Positions 46,060 through 56,006 of a stretch of DNA of 64,000 bases are shown here, one piece after another. The DNA comes from Gimesia aquarii. Its GTDB lineage: Bacteria; Planctomycetota; Planctomycetia; Planctomycetales; Planctomycetaceae. The notes under the pieces were generated by a model. The model saw only the letters and a program-made list of their open reading frames with translations. It was not told the DNA's origin and searched no databases. The stretch covers positions 5,733,800-5,797,799 of the forward strand of contig NZ_CP037920.1 of NCBI RefSeq assembly GCF_007748195.1, written 5' to 3'. Within the stretch, counting starts at the first letter, position 1. Each line of letters opens with the position of its first letter. Made by a program: the position numbers and the translations under genes.

Positions 46060-49000
46060 GTGAAAGCTTACGAAATATTTAATGAAATGAATGATTTAAA
46101 AGCCGAAAATAAACCTAAAAAATGGGAATTCTGGATCGATGTGGGAGGGACGTTTACCGACTGTATCGCGCGGTCTCCAGAAAATGATTTCATTCCCTTT
46201 AAGACACTTAGTTCGGGTATTACCAAAGGTCGAGTTCAGAAAATCTCTAATCCCACCACCATTGTTGATTCTTCCCGCTGCGATGCCCCGGCAGAGTTCT
46301 GGCAAGAGTATCAAATCGAATTTCTGAATGAAGAGGGACAATCCCTGCATTCGGCACAAGTGACGAACTTTGACTCCGTAAATGGTATTTTAAACTTCGA
46401 ACCTACCCTACCCGCCACGGTCAAAGAATCTACCAGCTACGAGTTGAGTTCAGGAGAAGAAGCCCCCATATTGGCAATTCGATGGATTCTTGGTTTAAAA
46501 AAAACAGACACGATCCCTCACATCAGTGTTAAACTCGGAACAACCAGAGGTACGAATGCCCTGCTCACCCGCAATGGAGCCCGTACTGCTTTTATCACAA
46601 CCAGAGGATTCGCCGATGTCCTGTTGATTGGTAATCAGGATCGTCCCCGTTTGTTCGATCTGGTCATACAAAAACCAGAACCCTTGTTCGAAACAACTGT
46701 TGAAATTGATGAGCGCATCACTGCGGAAGGGACTGTGCTCTGTGCACCTGATCCGAAAACAATTCTGCAACAGCTTCAAACTTTAAAATCAACAGGAGTC
46801 GAATCACTGGCAATTTGCCTGCTGCACTCGTTTGCGAACCCGAAACACGAAGAACTGGTGGCCCGAATTGCAGAAGAGGTCGGATTTGACGAAATCAGTG
46901 TTTCAAGTCGCCTCTCACCGCTTATCAAAATTGTTTCCCGTGGCGATACGACAGTGATGGACGCGTATCTGAACCCGATCCTGAAAGACTATATCAGTAA
47001 ACTCCGTACGCCTCTAAAAAATTGTGATCTGAAGCTGATGACTTCAGCCGGTGGTCTGGTTGACGCGACTCACTTTGTCGGTAAAGACAGTATCTTGTCC
47101 GGTCCGGCTGGAGGGGTAATTGGTTATTCGTGCGTCGCAGAGCAAGCGGGTTTTCCAAAATCCATCGGTTTTGATATGGGTGGTACGAGTACCGATGTCT
47201 CTCGCTTCGATGGTGAGTACGAACGCGAATTTGAAACGCAAAAAGCGGGTGTACGAATAGTCGCGCCGATGCTTAGCATCGAAACGGTAGCAGCCGGTGG
47301 CGGCAGTATTTGTGGCTTTGATGGTATCAAGCTACATGTCGGACCTGCCAGTGCGGGAGCCAATCCCGGACCCGCCTGCTACGGACGAGGCGGCCCCTTG
47401 ACCGTAACAGACCTGAATCTCTATCTCGGCAAAATTATTCCCGGCCAGTTCCCGTTCGCACTGGATCGGACTGCAGTTGAACAGAGATTGACTCAACTTT
47501 GCCAGGAAATTGCGTCTTCACCAATGGGGAAAACGTACACTCCTCATGAACTGGCAGAAGGATTTCTTCAGATTGCCAACGCGAATATGGTCCGTGCCAT
47601 TCGCAATATCTCAGTCGCGCGCGGCTATGATCCGGCTGACTATGTGCTTGTCAGTTTCGGTGGCGCCGGCTCACAACACGCATGTGCGATTGCCCGCGCT
47701 CTGGGAATTCGAGAATTATTAATTCATCCCTATTCAGGAATTCTGAGTGCATTTGGCATCGGCCAGGCTGATGTGCGACGTTTCGGTCAACAATCTGTTC
47801 TTAAACCCTGGTCCGCAGAACTACAACAGGAATTAGGAATCCGATTTCAGGAACTTGACCAAAAAGTAAAAGAAGAAGTCCGTACAGAAGGAGTCCCAGA
47901 CGAGCGAATTGAAGAGCCACAGCATTCGCTCGAAATGCGCTATCTGGGTACTGATGCGACAATCCAAATTCTCTGTGTAGCAGGCCAAGATGAACCCGCT
48001 TGTTTTGAGCAAGAACACCAGCGCCTTTATGGATATAAACATGAAGGGCGCGCTGTTGAAGTGACCGCGCTGCGGACAGAAGTTGTCGGTCGGATGGAGG
48101 AACCAAACCTGCCTGCCTCTCAAGTCATTTCACGAGTTCCCGATCCACTGAAAACAGTGGAAACTCATTTTCAGGGAAAGACACACAAAACAGGCGTTTA
48201 TCTGCGGGATGAACTATGTCCTGGCGATCAGATCGCTGGTCCCGCGATTATCTGTGAAGCGATTTCGACAGTCATTATTGACCCCGGTTTCGAAGCCGAA
48301 ATATTGTCACGTGGCGAAACGCTGATTCACGAAACGATCAAAAACTCAGCGGCTCATGAAACGATTAGTACCGAAGCCGACCCGGTGATGCTGGAAATTT
48401 TTAATAATCTATTTGCCTCTATCGCCGAGCAAATGGGAATTACACTACAGAAGACATCCATTTCGACGAACGTAAAAGAGCGGCTCGACTTTAGTTGTGC
48501 CGTCTTTTCAGCCAACGGCGACCTGGTCGTGAATGCCCCTCATATCCCCGTGCACCTGGGAGCAATGAGCGAAACAGTCAAACGAATCATTGCTGATAAC
48601 CCCAATTTAGCCACTGGAGATGTGTATGTTACCAATGATCCGTATCGAGGTGGTTCGCATCTACCAGATGTCACTGTAATTACTCCCGTCCACGATCCGA
48701 ATTCAAAGAAATTACTGTTCTTTACGGCCAGTCGCGCACATCATGCGGAAATCGGTGGGATCGTGCCGGGCAGTATGCCACCGTTTTCGAAAACACTCGC
48801 CGATGAAGGTATTCTGATTCGGAATTTTAAGCTGGTTGACCGAGGAATTTCACGTGAAGAGGATCTGAGATCCTTACTGCTGACAGGCGAATACCCGTCT
48901 CGTTCTGTCGATGACAATCTGGCTGATATCTCTGCACAAGTCGCAGCCAACAATTGTGGTGTGACCTTGCTGAATGATCTGGTTCTTCGCTATTCCATAC

Positions 49001-49926
49001 CGGTTGTGCAAGCTTATATGCAGCACATCCAGCGCGCGGCGACGGAAAAGATGCAACTGGCCCTCGCACAAATAGAAGATGGCCTCTATTCGTTTACCGA
49101 TCACCTGGATCACGGTGCTCCCTTATCCGTACAAATTACGATTAAAGGGACATCAGCAGTGGTCGATTTTACAGGAACAGGACCAGTACTCGAAACAAAC
49201 CTGAACGCCAATCGTGCCATTGTGAATGCCGCAGTTTTATATGTCTTTCGCTGTTTGATCCAGGAAGACATTCCTCTCAACAGTGGTGTCTTAGCACCAA
49301 TTAAGATCATATTGCCAGAATGTTTTTTGAATCCTCCCGAACGGGAAACGCCTGCAAAATGCGCAGCAATGGTGGGTGGCAATGTAGAAACCTCACAACG
49401 AACCGTCGATACACTACTTGGCGCCTTGAACAAAGCAGCCGCCAGCCAGGGTACGATGAACAATTTAACGTTCGGCGACGAGAAATTTGGCTATTATGAA
49501 ACGATCTGCGGAGGCAGTGGTGCCACTGCCGAAGGAGTTGGCGCGGACGCCGTCCATACACATATGACGAATACACGACTCACTGACGCCGAAATCATTG
49601 AACGTCGCTATCCGGTGCGATTGCATGAATTTTCCATTCGCAAAAATTCGGGAGGAGCGGGACGGCATCCAGGAGGCAATGGGATTATCCGTCGTATTGA
49701 ATTTCTGAAGCCTTTAAAAATATCATTGATCTCTGAACGCCGCGGAGATTACGCCCCCTTCGGTCTGGAAGGCGGTACACCAGGCCAGATCGGAGAAAAC
49801 CTGCTGCAAAAAGCTAACGAAACAAACGAGCAATCGCTAGGCGGTAAGTTTTCTCTGTCAGTTGAAGCCGGTGACCTGTTAACTATTAAAACTCCTGGTG
49901 GTGGTGGATTTGGAACACAAGCATAA
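46060..49926 (+). CDS. 5-oxoprolinase / hydantoinase A-B fusion
   Basis: A 1288-residue protein, like eukaryotic ATP-dependent 5-oxoprolinase, which opens 5-oxoproline to glutamate. The HyuA half has FWIDVGGTFTDCIARSP, the nucleotide-binding KLGTTRGTNALLTRNGART, and GGTSTDVSRFDG. It also has SAGANPGPACYGRGGPLTVTD and VSFGGAGSQHACAIARALGI. The HyuB half, from about residue 770, has SISTNVKERLDFSCAVFSANGDLVVNAPHIPVHLGAM, NDPYRGGSHLPDVTVITPV, and HHAEIGGIVPGSMPP. The start is GTG; an in-frame ATG nine codons later is an alternative. A hydantoinase role cannot be excluded. Confidence 0.9.
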   Translation: MKAYEIFNEMNDLKAENKPKKWEFWIDVGGTFTDCIARSPENDFIPFKTLSSGITKGRVQKISNPTTIVDSSRCDAPAEFWQEYQIEFLNEEGQSLHSAQVTNFDSVNGILNFEPTLPATVKESTSYELSSGEEAPILAIRWILGLKKTDTIPHISVKLGTTRGTNALLTRNGARTAFITTRGFADVLLIGNQDRPRLFDLVIQKPEPLFETTVEIDERITAEGTVLCAPDPKTILQQLQTLKSTGVESLAICLLHSFANPKHEELVARIAEEVGFDEISVSSRLSPLIKIVSRGDTTVMDAYLNPILKDYISKLRTPLKNCDLKLMTSAGGLVDATHFVGKDSILSGPAGGVIGYSCVAEQAGFPKSIGFDMGGTSTDVSRFDGEYEREFETQKAGVRIVAPMLSIETVAAGGGSICGFDGIKLHVGPASAGANPGPACYGRGGPLTVTDLNLYLGKIIPGQFPFALDRTAVEQRLTQLCQEIASSPMGKTYTPHELAEGFLQIANANMVRAIRNISVARGYDPADYVLVSFGGAGSQHACAIARALGIRELLIHPYSGILSAFGIGQADVRRFGQQSVLKPWSAELQQELGIRFQELDQKVKEEVRTEGVPDERIEEPQHSLEMRYLGTDATIQILCVAGQDEPACFEQEHQRLYGYKHEGRAVEVTALRTEVVGRMEEPNLPASQVISRVPDPLKTVETHFQGKTHKTGVYLRDELCPGDQIAGPAIICEAISTVIIDPGFEAEILSRGETLIHETIKNSAAHETISTEADPVMLEIFNNLFASIAEQMGITLQKTSISTNVKERLDFSCAVFSANGDLVVNAPHIPVHLGAMSETVKRIIADNPNLATGDVYVTNDPYRGGSHLPDVTVITPVHDPNSKKLLFFTASRAHHAEIGGIVPGSMPPFSKTLADEGILIRNFKLVDRGISREEDLRSLLLTGEYPSRSVDDNLADISAQVAANNCGVTLLNDLVLRYSIPVVQAYMQHIQRAATEKMQLALAQIEDGLYSFTDHLDHGAPLSVQITIKGTSAVVDFTGTGPVLETNLNANRAIVNAAVLYVFRCLIQEDIPLNSGVLAPIKIILPECFLNPPERETPAKCAAMVGGNVETSQRTVDTLLGALNKAAASQGTMNNLTFGDEKFGYYETICGGSGATAEGVGADAVHTHMTNTRLTDAEIIERRYPVRLHEFSIRKNSGGAGRHPGGNGIIRRIEFLKPLKISLISERRGDYAPFGLEGGTPGQIGENLLQKANETNEQSLGGKFSLSVEAGDLLTIKTPGGGGFGTQA

Positions 49927-50184
49927 AAATGGAATTCTGCCGCTGAACTCAGAAGAGTTCGCAGTCCGTTTGTAATCTCATTCAATACGTTTTAGTTTCC
50001 AAATACTTGTTGCCTGAATTTAGAGATTGCCAGAAGTTTAGGCGTTAATTATTGCGTTCAATATATTATTACCATGATTAGCTTTGTGATTTTGATAGCG
50101 AGCCTGTAAGGTGTCGCATAGAGAGATTTTCATTCAAAAGAACATTACTGACCGTTTATAAATAATACAAAAAAGGAAAGTACC

Positions 50185-50721
50185 GTGTCCGAAAACCGTC
50201 GAGAAGAAGTTGATGCTGCCTTGGCCGATGTTGATTTTGATAAATTCAACTATCAGATCGTCTTTGAAACCAGCAAGGGAAAGATCCGCATGGATCTTTA
50301 CCCCGACGTTGCACCAGGACATTGCCGTAATATTATCGGTCTCACCAAGATTGGGTTTTATGATGGAATTATATTCCATCGTGTGATTCCTGATTTTGTG
50401 GTTCAAGTCGGATGCCCTCAAGGAACTGGTACAGGCGGACCGGGATATACGATTGATGCGGAATTCAACAATCTTCCCCATGAAACGGGAGTGTTGTCGA
50501 TGGCACGTACGAATGATCCTAATTCAGCCGGTTCTCAATTTTTCATTTGTCTGGGGCGTGTCCCTCACCTGGATAATCAATACACGGTGTTCGGTAAAAC
50601 CTGTGATGCGGAAAGTGAAGCCGTCGTGTTGGAAATCGGGAGCGTCGAAACTGATCATAGTGATCGCCCTCATGAAGATGTGCAAATCACGGGATCTGAA
50701 GTCGTCGTTTCTGAAAAGTAG
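50185..50721 (+). CDS. Cyclophilin-type peptidyl-prolyl cis-trans isomerase
   Basis: A 178-residue cytoplasmic cyclophilin with no signal peptide. The core has [50 protein letters not shown], and [10 protein letters not shown], all around the active site. It catalyses proline isomerisation in folding proteins. The start is GTG with AAAGGAAAG upstream. It ends five bases before the DUF1445 gene, so the two share a transcript, while 258 bp separate it from the 5-oxoprolinase gene. Confidence 0.95.
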   Translation: MSENRREEVDAALADVDFDKFNYQIVFETSKGKIRMDLYPDVAPGHCRNIIGLTKIGFYDGIIFHRVIPDFVVQVGCPQGTGTGGPGYTIDAEFNNLPHETGVLSMARTNDPNSAGSQFFICLGRVPHLDNQYTVFGKTCDAESEAVVLEIGSVETDHSDRPHEDVQITGSEVVVSEK

Positions 50722-50726
50722 TCGCT

Positions 50727-51524
50727 ATGAATGTAGATCGTTCCGCACTACAGACAGGTACACAAGTTCGACAGGTCTGTCGGAGTGGTGGATTCACCGC
50801 GCAGACTTCGGGACTGGCTCCTGGCTTTGCTCAGGCAAATTTAGTGATTCTTCGTGAGCAGGATGCCATTGACTTTCGAGAGTTCTGTGAACGAAATCCA
50901 AAGCCTTGTCCATTGCTGGAAGTGACCGAAGCCGGTGATCCTTGTCCCCACAAACTAGCTGAAAGTAGTGACCTGCGGACTGACCTCCCTCGCTACCGAG
51001 TCTGGAAGCACGGGGAACTGGTAGAAGAACCTACTGAAATTAGTCATCTCTGGCAGGAGGATCTGGTCTCATTTCTAATTGGTTGTTCTTTTACGTTTGA
51101 ATCAGCGTTAGTCAAAGCAGGGCTATCCGTCAGACATTTAGATCTCGGTGTGAATGTGCCCATGTACCGCACCTCAATCAATTGTGAATCTGCCGGTATG
51201 TTTTCTGGGCCGCTCGTCGTTTCAATGCGCCCCTTTAAGCCCGCCGATGCCATTCGCGCGGTTCAAATCACCAGTCGTTTTCCTGCAGTACATGGAGCTC
51301 CCGTACATATGGGATTCCCGGTACAGATTGGAATTGCGAACCTCAATCAACCCGATTTTGGTGACTCTATACCAGTAGAATCAGATGAACTGCCCTTGTT
51401 CTGGGCCTGTGGAGTAACACCTCAAGCTGTGTTGATGCAGGCAAAGCCAGAATTTGCAATCACACACAGTCCCGGCTGTATGTTCGTTTCTGACGTGAAA
51501 GAGGCGACACTGGCAGTCTCTTAG
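50727..51524 (+). CDS. DUF1445 putative hydro-lyase / D-glutamate cyclase-like protein
   Basis: A 265-residue protein of the DUF1445 family. Visible hallmarks are [87 protein letters not shown], and the C-terminal [32 protein letters not shown]. The vertebrate D-glutamate cyclase carries this domain. Because a 5-oxoprolinase lies just upstream, making or using 5-oxoproline is a plausible role. That is inference from neighbourhood and family. Cysteines in HSPGCMF and INCESA are strongly conserved in the family. Confidence 0.85.
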   Translation: MNVDRSALQTGTQVRQVCRSGGFTAQTSGLAPGFAQANLVILREQDAIDFREFCERNPKPCPLLEVTEAGDPCPHKLAESSDLRTDLPRYRVWKHGELVEEPTEISHLWQEDLVSFLIGCSFTFESALVKAGLSVRHLDLGVNVPMYRTSINCESAGMFSGPLVVSMRPFKPADAIRAVQITSRFPAVHGAPVHMGFPVQIGIANLNQPDFGDSIPVESDELPLFWACGVTPQAVLMQAKPEFAITHSPGCMFVSDVKEATLAVS

Positions 51525-51543
51525 ATTTTCGAAGCCTGCTGAC

Positions 51544-51828
51544 TTAAGAATGTGATTCCATTTGGGATGACTCTTCAGCAACCAAATCATTCTGTGGCAG
51601 ATGCACAGAGCGAATGCGATAGTTTTCCCACATTAATGAATAAGCAAAACAAGGCTCTTGTTTCAAACTATAAGCCACAGGCTGACTTTCCCAGAAACTC
51701 ATGACATTACCTTGCGGTGGGTTTGTATAGAATCGATGTTTACAATGAGGACAAACCATTCCCACTGGCGTCGCCTGATCTTCCACACATTGATGCTCTA
51801 AACAAATTGTTTTTTGTCGGTTGCTCAT
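51544..51828 (-). CDS. Small zinc-finger-like hypothetical protein
   Basis: A 94-residue protein. The first half has Cys and His residues (ICLEHQC...MVCPHCKHRFYT) that could form one zinc site. The rest is polar with several aromatic residues. I recognise no family. It converges with the DUF1445 gene, with only 19 bp between stop codons. No strong Shine-Dalgarno was found, so moderate confidence. Confidence 0.55.
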   Translation of the reverse strand: MSNRQKTICLEHQCVEDQATPVGMVCPHCKHRFYTNPPQGNVMSFWESQPVAYSLKQEPCFAYSLMWENYRIRSVHLPQNDLVAEESSQMESHS

Positions 51829-52171
51829 ATATTAAATTATATCCGGCTGGTGACAGGCTCCTCCAGTATTTTCCCCAGTTCCCCATGGGAAATCCTTGAA
51901 AGACGAAATTTGCCACTCACTTTTATCGATTTTCCTCAACCTTTGAATCCTACTGAATTCATAGATTCTGCAAAATCGCTCCAAATGTCATGATTAGACC
52001 ATGATTTACCTCAAACAAGCCAAGCCTGTCCGATTCCGATAGTTGGATCCCTCGGAACATCGCATCCTGTAAACCAGTTTGGTATAAAATAAGACTCAGT
52101 CTAAAGTTGCTCAATCGATTGAATGACCGTAGATTACCCCTTATCTGAACACAGATTCTGGTACTTTATAA
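51829..52171. other. 343-bp gap upstream of the DapA-family gene
   Basis: No coding region was recognised. It holds a probable extended -10 promoter for the downstream one-carbon cluster at 52080-52088. Confidence 0.45.
52080..52088 (+). promoter_or_regulatory. Extended -10 promoter upstream of the DapA-family gene
   Basis: TGGTATAAA is an extended -10-like element (TGn plus TATAAA). It would start transcription near 52095, about 77 nt before the start codon. No good -35 is visible. Confidence 0.4.
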
Positions 52172-53092
52172 ATGGCAATTAACCTTTCAGAACAACTAAA
52201 AGGTGTTCTCCCTCCCGTAGTCACTCCGTTGACACCAGATCGCAGGCTTGATGCTGCTTCGGCAGAATCAGTTTACCGATTTATGTTGAAACAGGGTGTG
52301 CATGGGCTATTTCTATTTGGTACGTCGGGGGAAGGGCCATTGCTAGGAGAGACGGACCGGGAGCAAGCAACAGAAATCGCAGTCAAAGTCATTGACGGCA
52401 GCGTCCCTCTCTTAGCAGGTGTGATTGCACCAGGAACTGAGCAAATTATTGACCAAGCGAAAGTTGCCAAATCTCAGGGTGCAGATGCAATCGTCGTTTG
52501 CCCTCCCTTTTACTATCCAGCCAGTCAAGCTGACATGCTGGTGCATTATCGTACCATTAGAGAATCTGTTGACATTCCGATTTTTGCTTACGACATTCCC
52601 GTGATGACCAAAGTCAAAATAGAGCTGGAAACTCTGATGACCTTGGGAAAAGAAGGCACCATCATCGGAGTCAAAGACTCAAGCGGCGATGCCGTCAGCT
52701 TTCACCGTCTGGTCGCTAGTAAACCTCCGGGAATGAAACTATTTACGGGAGCCGAAATGCTGGTACACGCCGTTGTTCTGGCTGGTGCTGATGGAACAGT
52801 TCCGGGGCTGGCTAATGTAGGCCCGGAATTATTTGTACAACTTTATGAAGCAGCGGCAGCGGAAAATCATCAGGAAGCCGTTAGACAACAGGAAGCCATC
52901 GTCCGATTGTTTGAAGTGTTTGTCTGTCCGGATGGAACCATCAAAGTGGGATATGTGATTGGCGCCATGAAAACAGCCCTGAGGTTGCGCGGGGTAATTG
53001 AACACGACACACTGTTTCATCCGTTCCCAGTCTGCACTCCTGAACTGATTGAACGAACCAAAGGCATCATGGAAGAAGTTGGTTGTCTGTGA
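52172..53092 (+). CDS. DapA/NanA-family aldolase-lyase of unknown substrate
   Basis: A 306-residue (beta/alpha)8 barrel of the dihydrodipicolinate synthase superfamily. It has GVLPPVVTPLTPDRRLD, LFLFGTSGEGPLL, the catalytic Tyr in IFAYDIPVMT, and the Schiff-base Lys in IIGVKDSSGD. The GRT arginine that binds the carboxylate in true DapA (YNVPGRT) reads DIPVMT, so lysine synthesis is unlikely. It starts the mch gene cluster, separated from mch by 55 bp. Its role in that pathway is unknown. Confidence 0.88.
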   Translation: MAINLSEQLKGVLPPVVTPLTPDRRLDAASAESVYRFMLKQGVHGLFLFGTSGEGPLLGETDREQATEIAVKVIDGSVPLLAGVIAPGTEQIIDQAKVAKSQGADAIVVCPPFYYPASQADMLVHYRTIRESVDIPIFAYDIPVMTKVKIELETLMTLGKEGTIIGVKDSSGDAVSFHRLVASKPPGMKLFTGAEMLVHAVVLAGADGTVPGLANVGPELFVQLYEAAAAENHQEAVRQQEAIVRLFEVFVCPDGTIKVGYVIGAMKTALRLRGVIEHDTLFHPFPVCTPELIERTKGIMEEVGCL

Positions 53093-53147
53093 CATTCCCC
53101 AAATATCTGTTCTCTTAATTTTACTTGCTGGATTGAAAAAAAACGTT

Positions 53148-54098
53148 ATGAGTGGAGTTTTAAACGAACGCGCCTGCCGACTGACAGAATACCTGCTGGC
53201 AAAAGCCGGTGAGCTGAAAGTCATTCCACATACACTGGAGAATGGTGCCAGCGTCGTTGATTGTGGAATTGAAACTCCCGCTGGCATTCAAGCCGGTTTA
53301 TTACTCGCCAGAATCTGCATGTCCGATCTCGGAGATGTACAACTCGTTCCGGGCACACTGGAAGGACAATCGCTACCCTATTTGCAGGTACAAACTGACC
53401 ACGCCGTCGAATCCTGTCTGCTCAGTCAGTACGCGGGCTGGAAAATTGATGTCGATGATTTTTTTGCAATGGGGTCTGGTCCAATGAGGGCAGCTGCTGA
53501 AAAAGAAGACTTATATCGAATACTGGCGTTTGGTGAGTCACCTGCCAAAACGATAGGTATTCTAGAAGCAAATACGCTTCCCAGCGTGAACGTAGTCGAA
53601 ATGATCTCAGAAGCAACAGGCATTAATCCTGAAAATATTACTCTGCTCGTGGCTCCCACATCGAGTATCGCAGGCAATATCCAGGTCATTTCCCGCTCGG
53701 TTGAAACCGCCCTGCATAAACTATTTGAATGCGAGTTCGACGTCCATCGTATTCAGGCAGCTTATGGTACAGCTCCTCTGGCCCCTGTTGCGAAAGATCA
53801 TCTGTCGGGCATTGGACGTACAAACGACGCGATTCTCTATGGAAGTTCGGTGACACTCTGGGTTACAGGCGACGATGAGTCTCTCCAGGAAATTGGCCCT
53901 TCGATTCCCTCCAGTTCGGCTGCCTGTTTTGGAAAACCGTTTCTCGAAGTCTTCAAAGAAGCAAACCACGATTTCTACGAAATCGATCCCGGCCTTTTCA
54001 GCCCAGCAGTCATTACCTTTCAAAATCTCGATACTGGAAACGTTTTTCAGTTTGGCCAAACAAATACCGCATTGTTGAAAAACAGTTTTGGTTTCTGA
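53148..54098 (+). CDS. mch: Methenyltetrahydromethanopterin cyclohydrolase
   Basis: Mch interconverts 5,10-methenyl- and formyl-tetrahydromethanopterin in formaldehyde and one-carbon oxidation. The 316-residue chain matches the family length and shows NGASVVDCGIETPAGIQAGLLLARICMSDLG, GWKIDVDDFFAMGSGPMRAA, ENITLLVAPTSSIAGNIQVISRSVETALHKL, and VAKDHLSGIGRTNDAILYG. The frame opens 33 codons earlier inside the previous gene; homology begins at this ATG. Planctomycetes are one of the few bacterial groups with this pathway. Confidence 0.95.
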   Translation: MSGVLNERACRLTEYLLAKAGELKVIPHTLENGASVVDCGIETPAGIQAGLLLARICMSDLGDVQLVPGTLEGQSLPYLQVQTDHAVESCLLSQYAGWKIDVDDFFAMGSGPMRAAAEKEDLYRILAFGESPAKTIGILEANTLPSVNVVEMISEATGINPENITLLVAPTSSIAGNIQVISRSVETALHKLFECEFDVHRIQAAYGTAPLAPVAKDHLSGIGRTNDAILYGSSVTLWVTGDDESLQEIGPSIPSSSAACFGKPFLEVFKEANHDFYEIDPGLFSPAVITFQNLDTGNVFQFGQTNTALLKNSFGF

Positions 54099-54131
54099 GT
54101 CTCTTTTGGCATTTTTTTGGTGGATTTTTTT

Positions 54132-55055
54132 GTGCGGATCGCCCTTCTTGGAAATCAGGAAAGCTGGTACTGTAAGAAGCTGAGCGATGCTGCCAATGCA
54201 TGCGGACATGCATCTTTCCGACTGGAATTCCGTGATTTAGCCTCTCATGTTTTGGAAACGCAACAGGAGCATTTTTTTAGTTATGAGGCGGAAAGTAGCC
54301 ATATAAAGCTGAACGACTTTGATTGCCTCATTATTCGCACGATGCCCCCTGGCTCGTTAGAGCAAGTCGTTTTCCGCATGGATCTTTTAGGACGCCTGGA
54401 ACATTCGGGAGTCACCGTCTTCAATTCACCTCGATCAATTGAGTGTGCGGTTGATAAATATCTGACCACATCACGTCTGGCAGCAGCGAAGCTACCAGTG
54501 CCCACGACGGCTGTTTGTGAATCATCTGAAGCAGCCATGCAGCAATTTCAACAAATGGGAGGTGATGTTGTTGTCAAACCCTTGTTTGGCTCCGAAGGTC
54601 GAGGCATCTTTCGTATTAGTGATCCCGATCTCGCCTACCGTTCCTTCCGCACTCTGGAACGTACACAAGCAGTAATATATCTGCAACAATACATTTCACA
54701 TCCCGGCTTTGATATTCGTATTCTGATTCTCAATGGAAACGTAATCGGTGCAATCCGCCGTCACAGCAATAATGATTTTCGCACTAATCTTTCACGGCAA
54801 GCACATGCTGAACCCTACCTTCCTAACGACTACGAGGCAGAACTAGCGGTTCGCGCCGCGGAATTAACACATGCCGAATTTGCGGGCGTAGACCTACTTT
54901 ATCGATCACATTCGCCAAATGAATGCTACGTATTGGAAGTCAATGCGGTTCCTGGTTGGCGCGGCTTTCAATCTGTAACAAAAGTGGATGTCGCGTCTCT
55001 AGTAATTGAATATCTGGAACAAAAACGAAACAATGTAGGTTCAGCACAAAGTTAA
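54132..55055 (+). CDS. RimK-type ATP-grasp ligase
   Basis: A 307-residue ATP-grasp enzyme. It begins RIALLGNQESWYCKKL. The nucleotide site has GGDVVVKPLFGSEGRGIFRI, and the metal-binding C-terminus has EFAGVDLLYRSHSPNECYVLEVNAVPGWRGF. The family includes RimK and the glutamate ligase MptN, which adds Glu to tetrahydromethanopterin. Lying 33 bp after mch, it probably modifies that cofactor. The preferred start is a GTG with GGTGGA upstream; a TTG five codons earlier also exists. The exact substrate is inferred. Confidence 0.85.
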   Translation: MRIALLGNQESWYCKKLSDAANACGHASFRLEFRDLASHVLETQQEHFFSYEAESSHIKLNDFDCLIIRTMPPGSLEQVVFRMDLLGRLEHSGVTVFNSPRSIECAVDKYLTTSRLAAAKLPVPTTAVCESSEAAMQQFQQMGGDVVVKPLFGSEGRGIFRISDPDLAYRSFRTLERTQAVIYLQQYISHPGFDIRILILNGNVIGAIRRHSNNDFRTNLSRQAHAEPYLPNDYEAELAVRAAELTHAEFAGVDLLYRSHSPNECYVLEVNAVPGWRGFQSVTKVDVASLVIEYLEQKRNNVGSAQS

Positions 55056-55085
55056 TGCTTGAATACTCCTGAAAAGATCTATCAT

Positions 55086-56006
55086 ATGGAACTAAACACA
55101 CTCTTAACTGCTTTACAAACTCATTTACCCGAGATTCTGCGGTGGTCAGGCGCTATTGCCAAACGTTTAAGGCACTTCAATATCGCCGTTGAAAATAAAT
55201 CATCGGGTAGTGCACTGACAGATGCATTGACTCTGGCTGATTTGACTCTGCAAGAATTGATTGTAGCCGCACTCCGTGACCGCGATCCGATTTTCCTGGA
55301 ATGCAGAATGGAGGCAGAAGAAAAAACAGGAGACCTTAGCCGTTTTTCAGAGGACTCTCCATACGTTCTCTCAATTGACCCAATAGATGGCACCAAGCAG
55401 TATCGCGATAAAACAGCTGACGGTTATTGTGTAATGATCCATCTACGAGATAGTGAAACCGTCCACTACTCACTGGTCTATGTCCCGGAAACTGGCGATC
55501 AGGGAACATGGGTTGAAGCCGTTCATCAACGGGTGGTGTGTGGCCCCGATGATTTGAACCGTCCGGCGCGTGAGGTTCTGGATGCCATGCCGACCATCGA
55601 TTCGCAGTCAAGACCAGACTCAAATCGAATATACCTGATCGGCTTTCAAGACAAAGATACTTCGAATGCCCAACTCGTGACCGAAGCGGGGCTAAAAGGA
55701 GTTCCTCCAGAAGAAATGCCGGGCAGTATTTATGACCATCTAGCGACGGGAGAATTTGGAGGTTCCTTGATCCATACGCCCAACGTTTACGATTTTCCGG
55801 TCTCATTACACATTGCGCGGATTCTCGGTGGCGATGCCGTCTGGGTACACAATGGAGTTTCCGTGAATTTCCATGAACATTGGCTGGACGATCGAGCTGA
55901 CATGTTGCGTTTGCCAGGGATTACGGCCTGCAGTGCCAATCCTCAAACCTTAGAGATTCTTTGCCAGTTGGCGAAAGACTGGAGTCAAATTCGTTATGAA
56001 GATTGA
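55086..56006 (+). CDS. Inositol monophosphatase-superfamily phosphatase (CysQ-like)
   Basis: A 306-residue lithium-sensitive phosphatase-fold protein. It keeps the metal-binding motif SIDPIDGTKQYRD and a Glu-rich EAEEKTG before it. The C-terminal motif, usually WDxAA, reads GGDAVWVHNG. 3'(2'),5'-bisphosphate nucleotidase (CysQ) is the nearest guess, with another phospho-substrate in the methanopterin cluster also possible. It begins 31 bp after the ATP-grasp gene, and its end overlaps the convergent methyltransferase gene by 13 bp. Confidence 0.8.
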   Translation: MELNTLLTALQTHLPEILRWSGAIAKRLRHFNIAVENKSSGSALTDALTLADLTLQELIVAALRDRDPIFLECRMEAEEKTGDLSRFSEDSPYVLSIDPIDGTKQYRDKTADGYCVMIHLRDSETVHYSLVYVPETGDQGTWVEAVHQRVVCGPDDLNRPAREVLDAMPTIDSQSRPDSNRIYLIGFQDKDTSNAQLVTEAGLKGVPPEEMPGSIYDHLATGEFGGSLIHTPNVYDFPVSLHIARILGGDAVWVHNGVSVNFHEHWLDDRADMLRLPGITACSANPQTLEILCQLAKDWSQIRYED

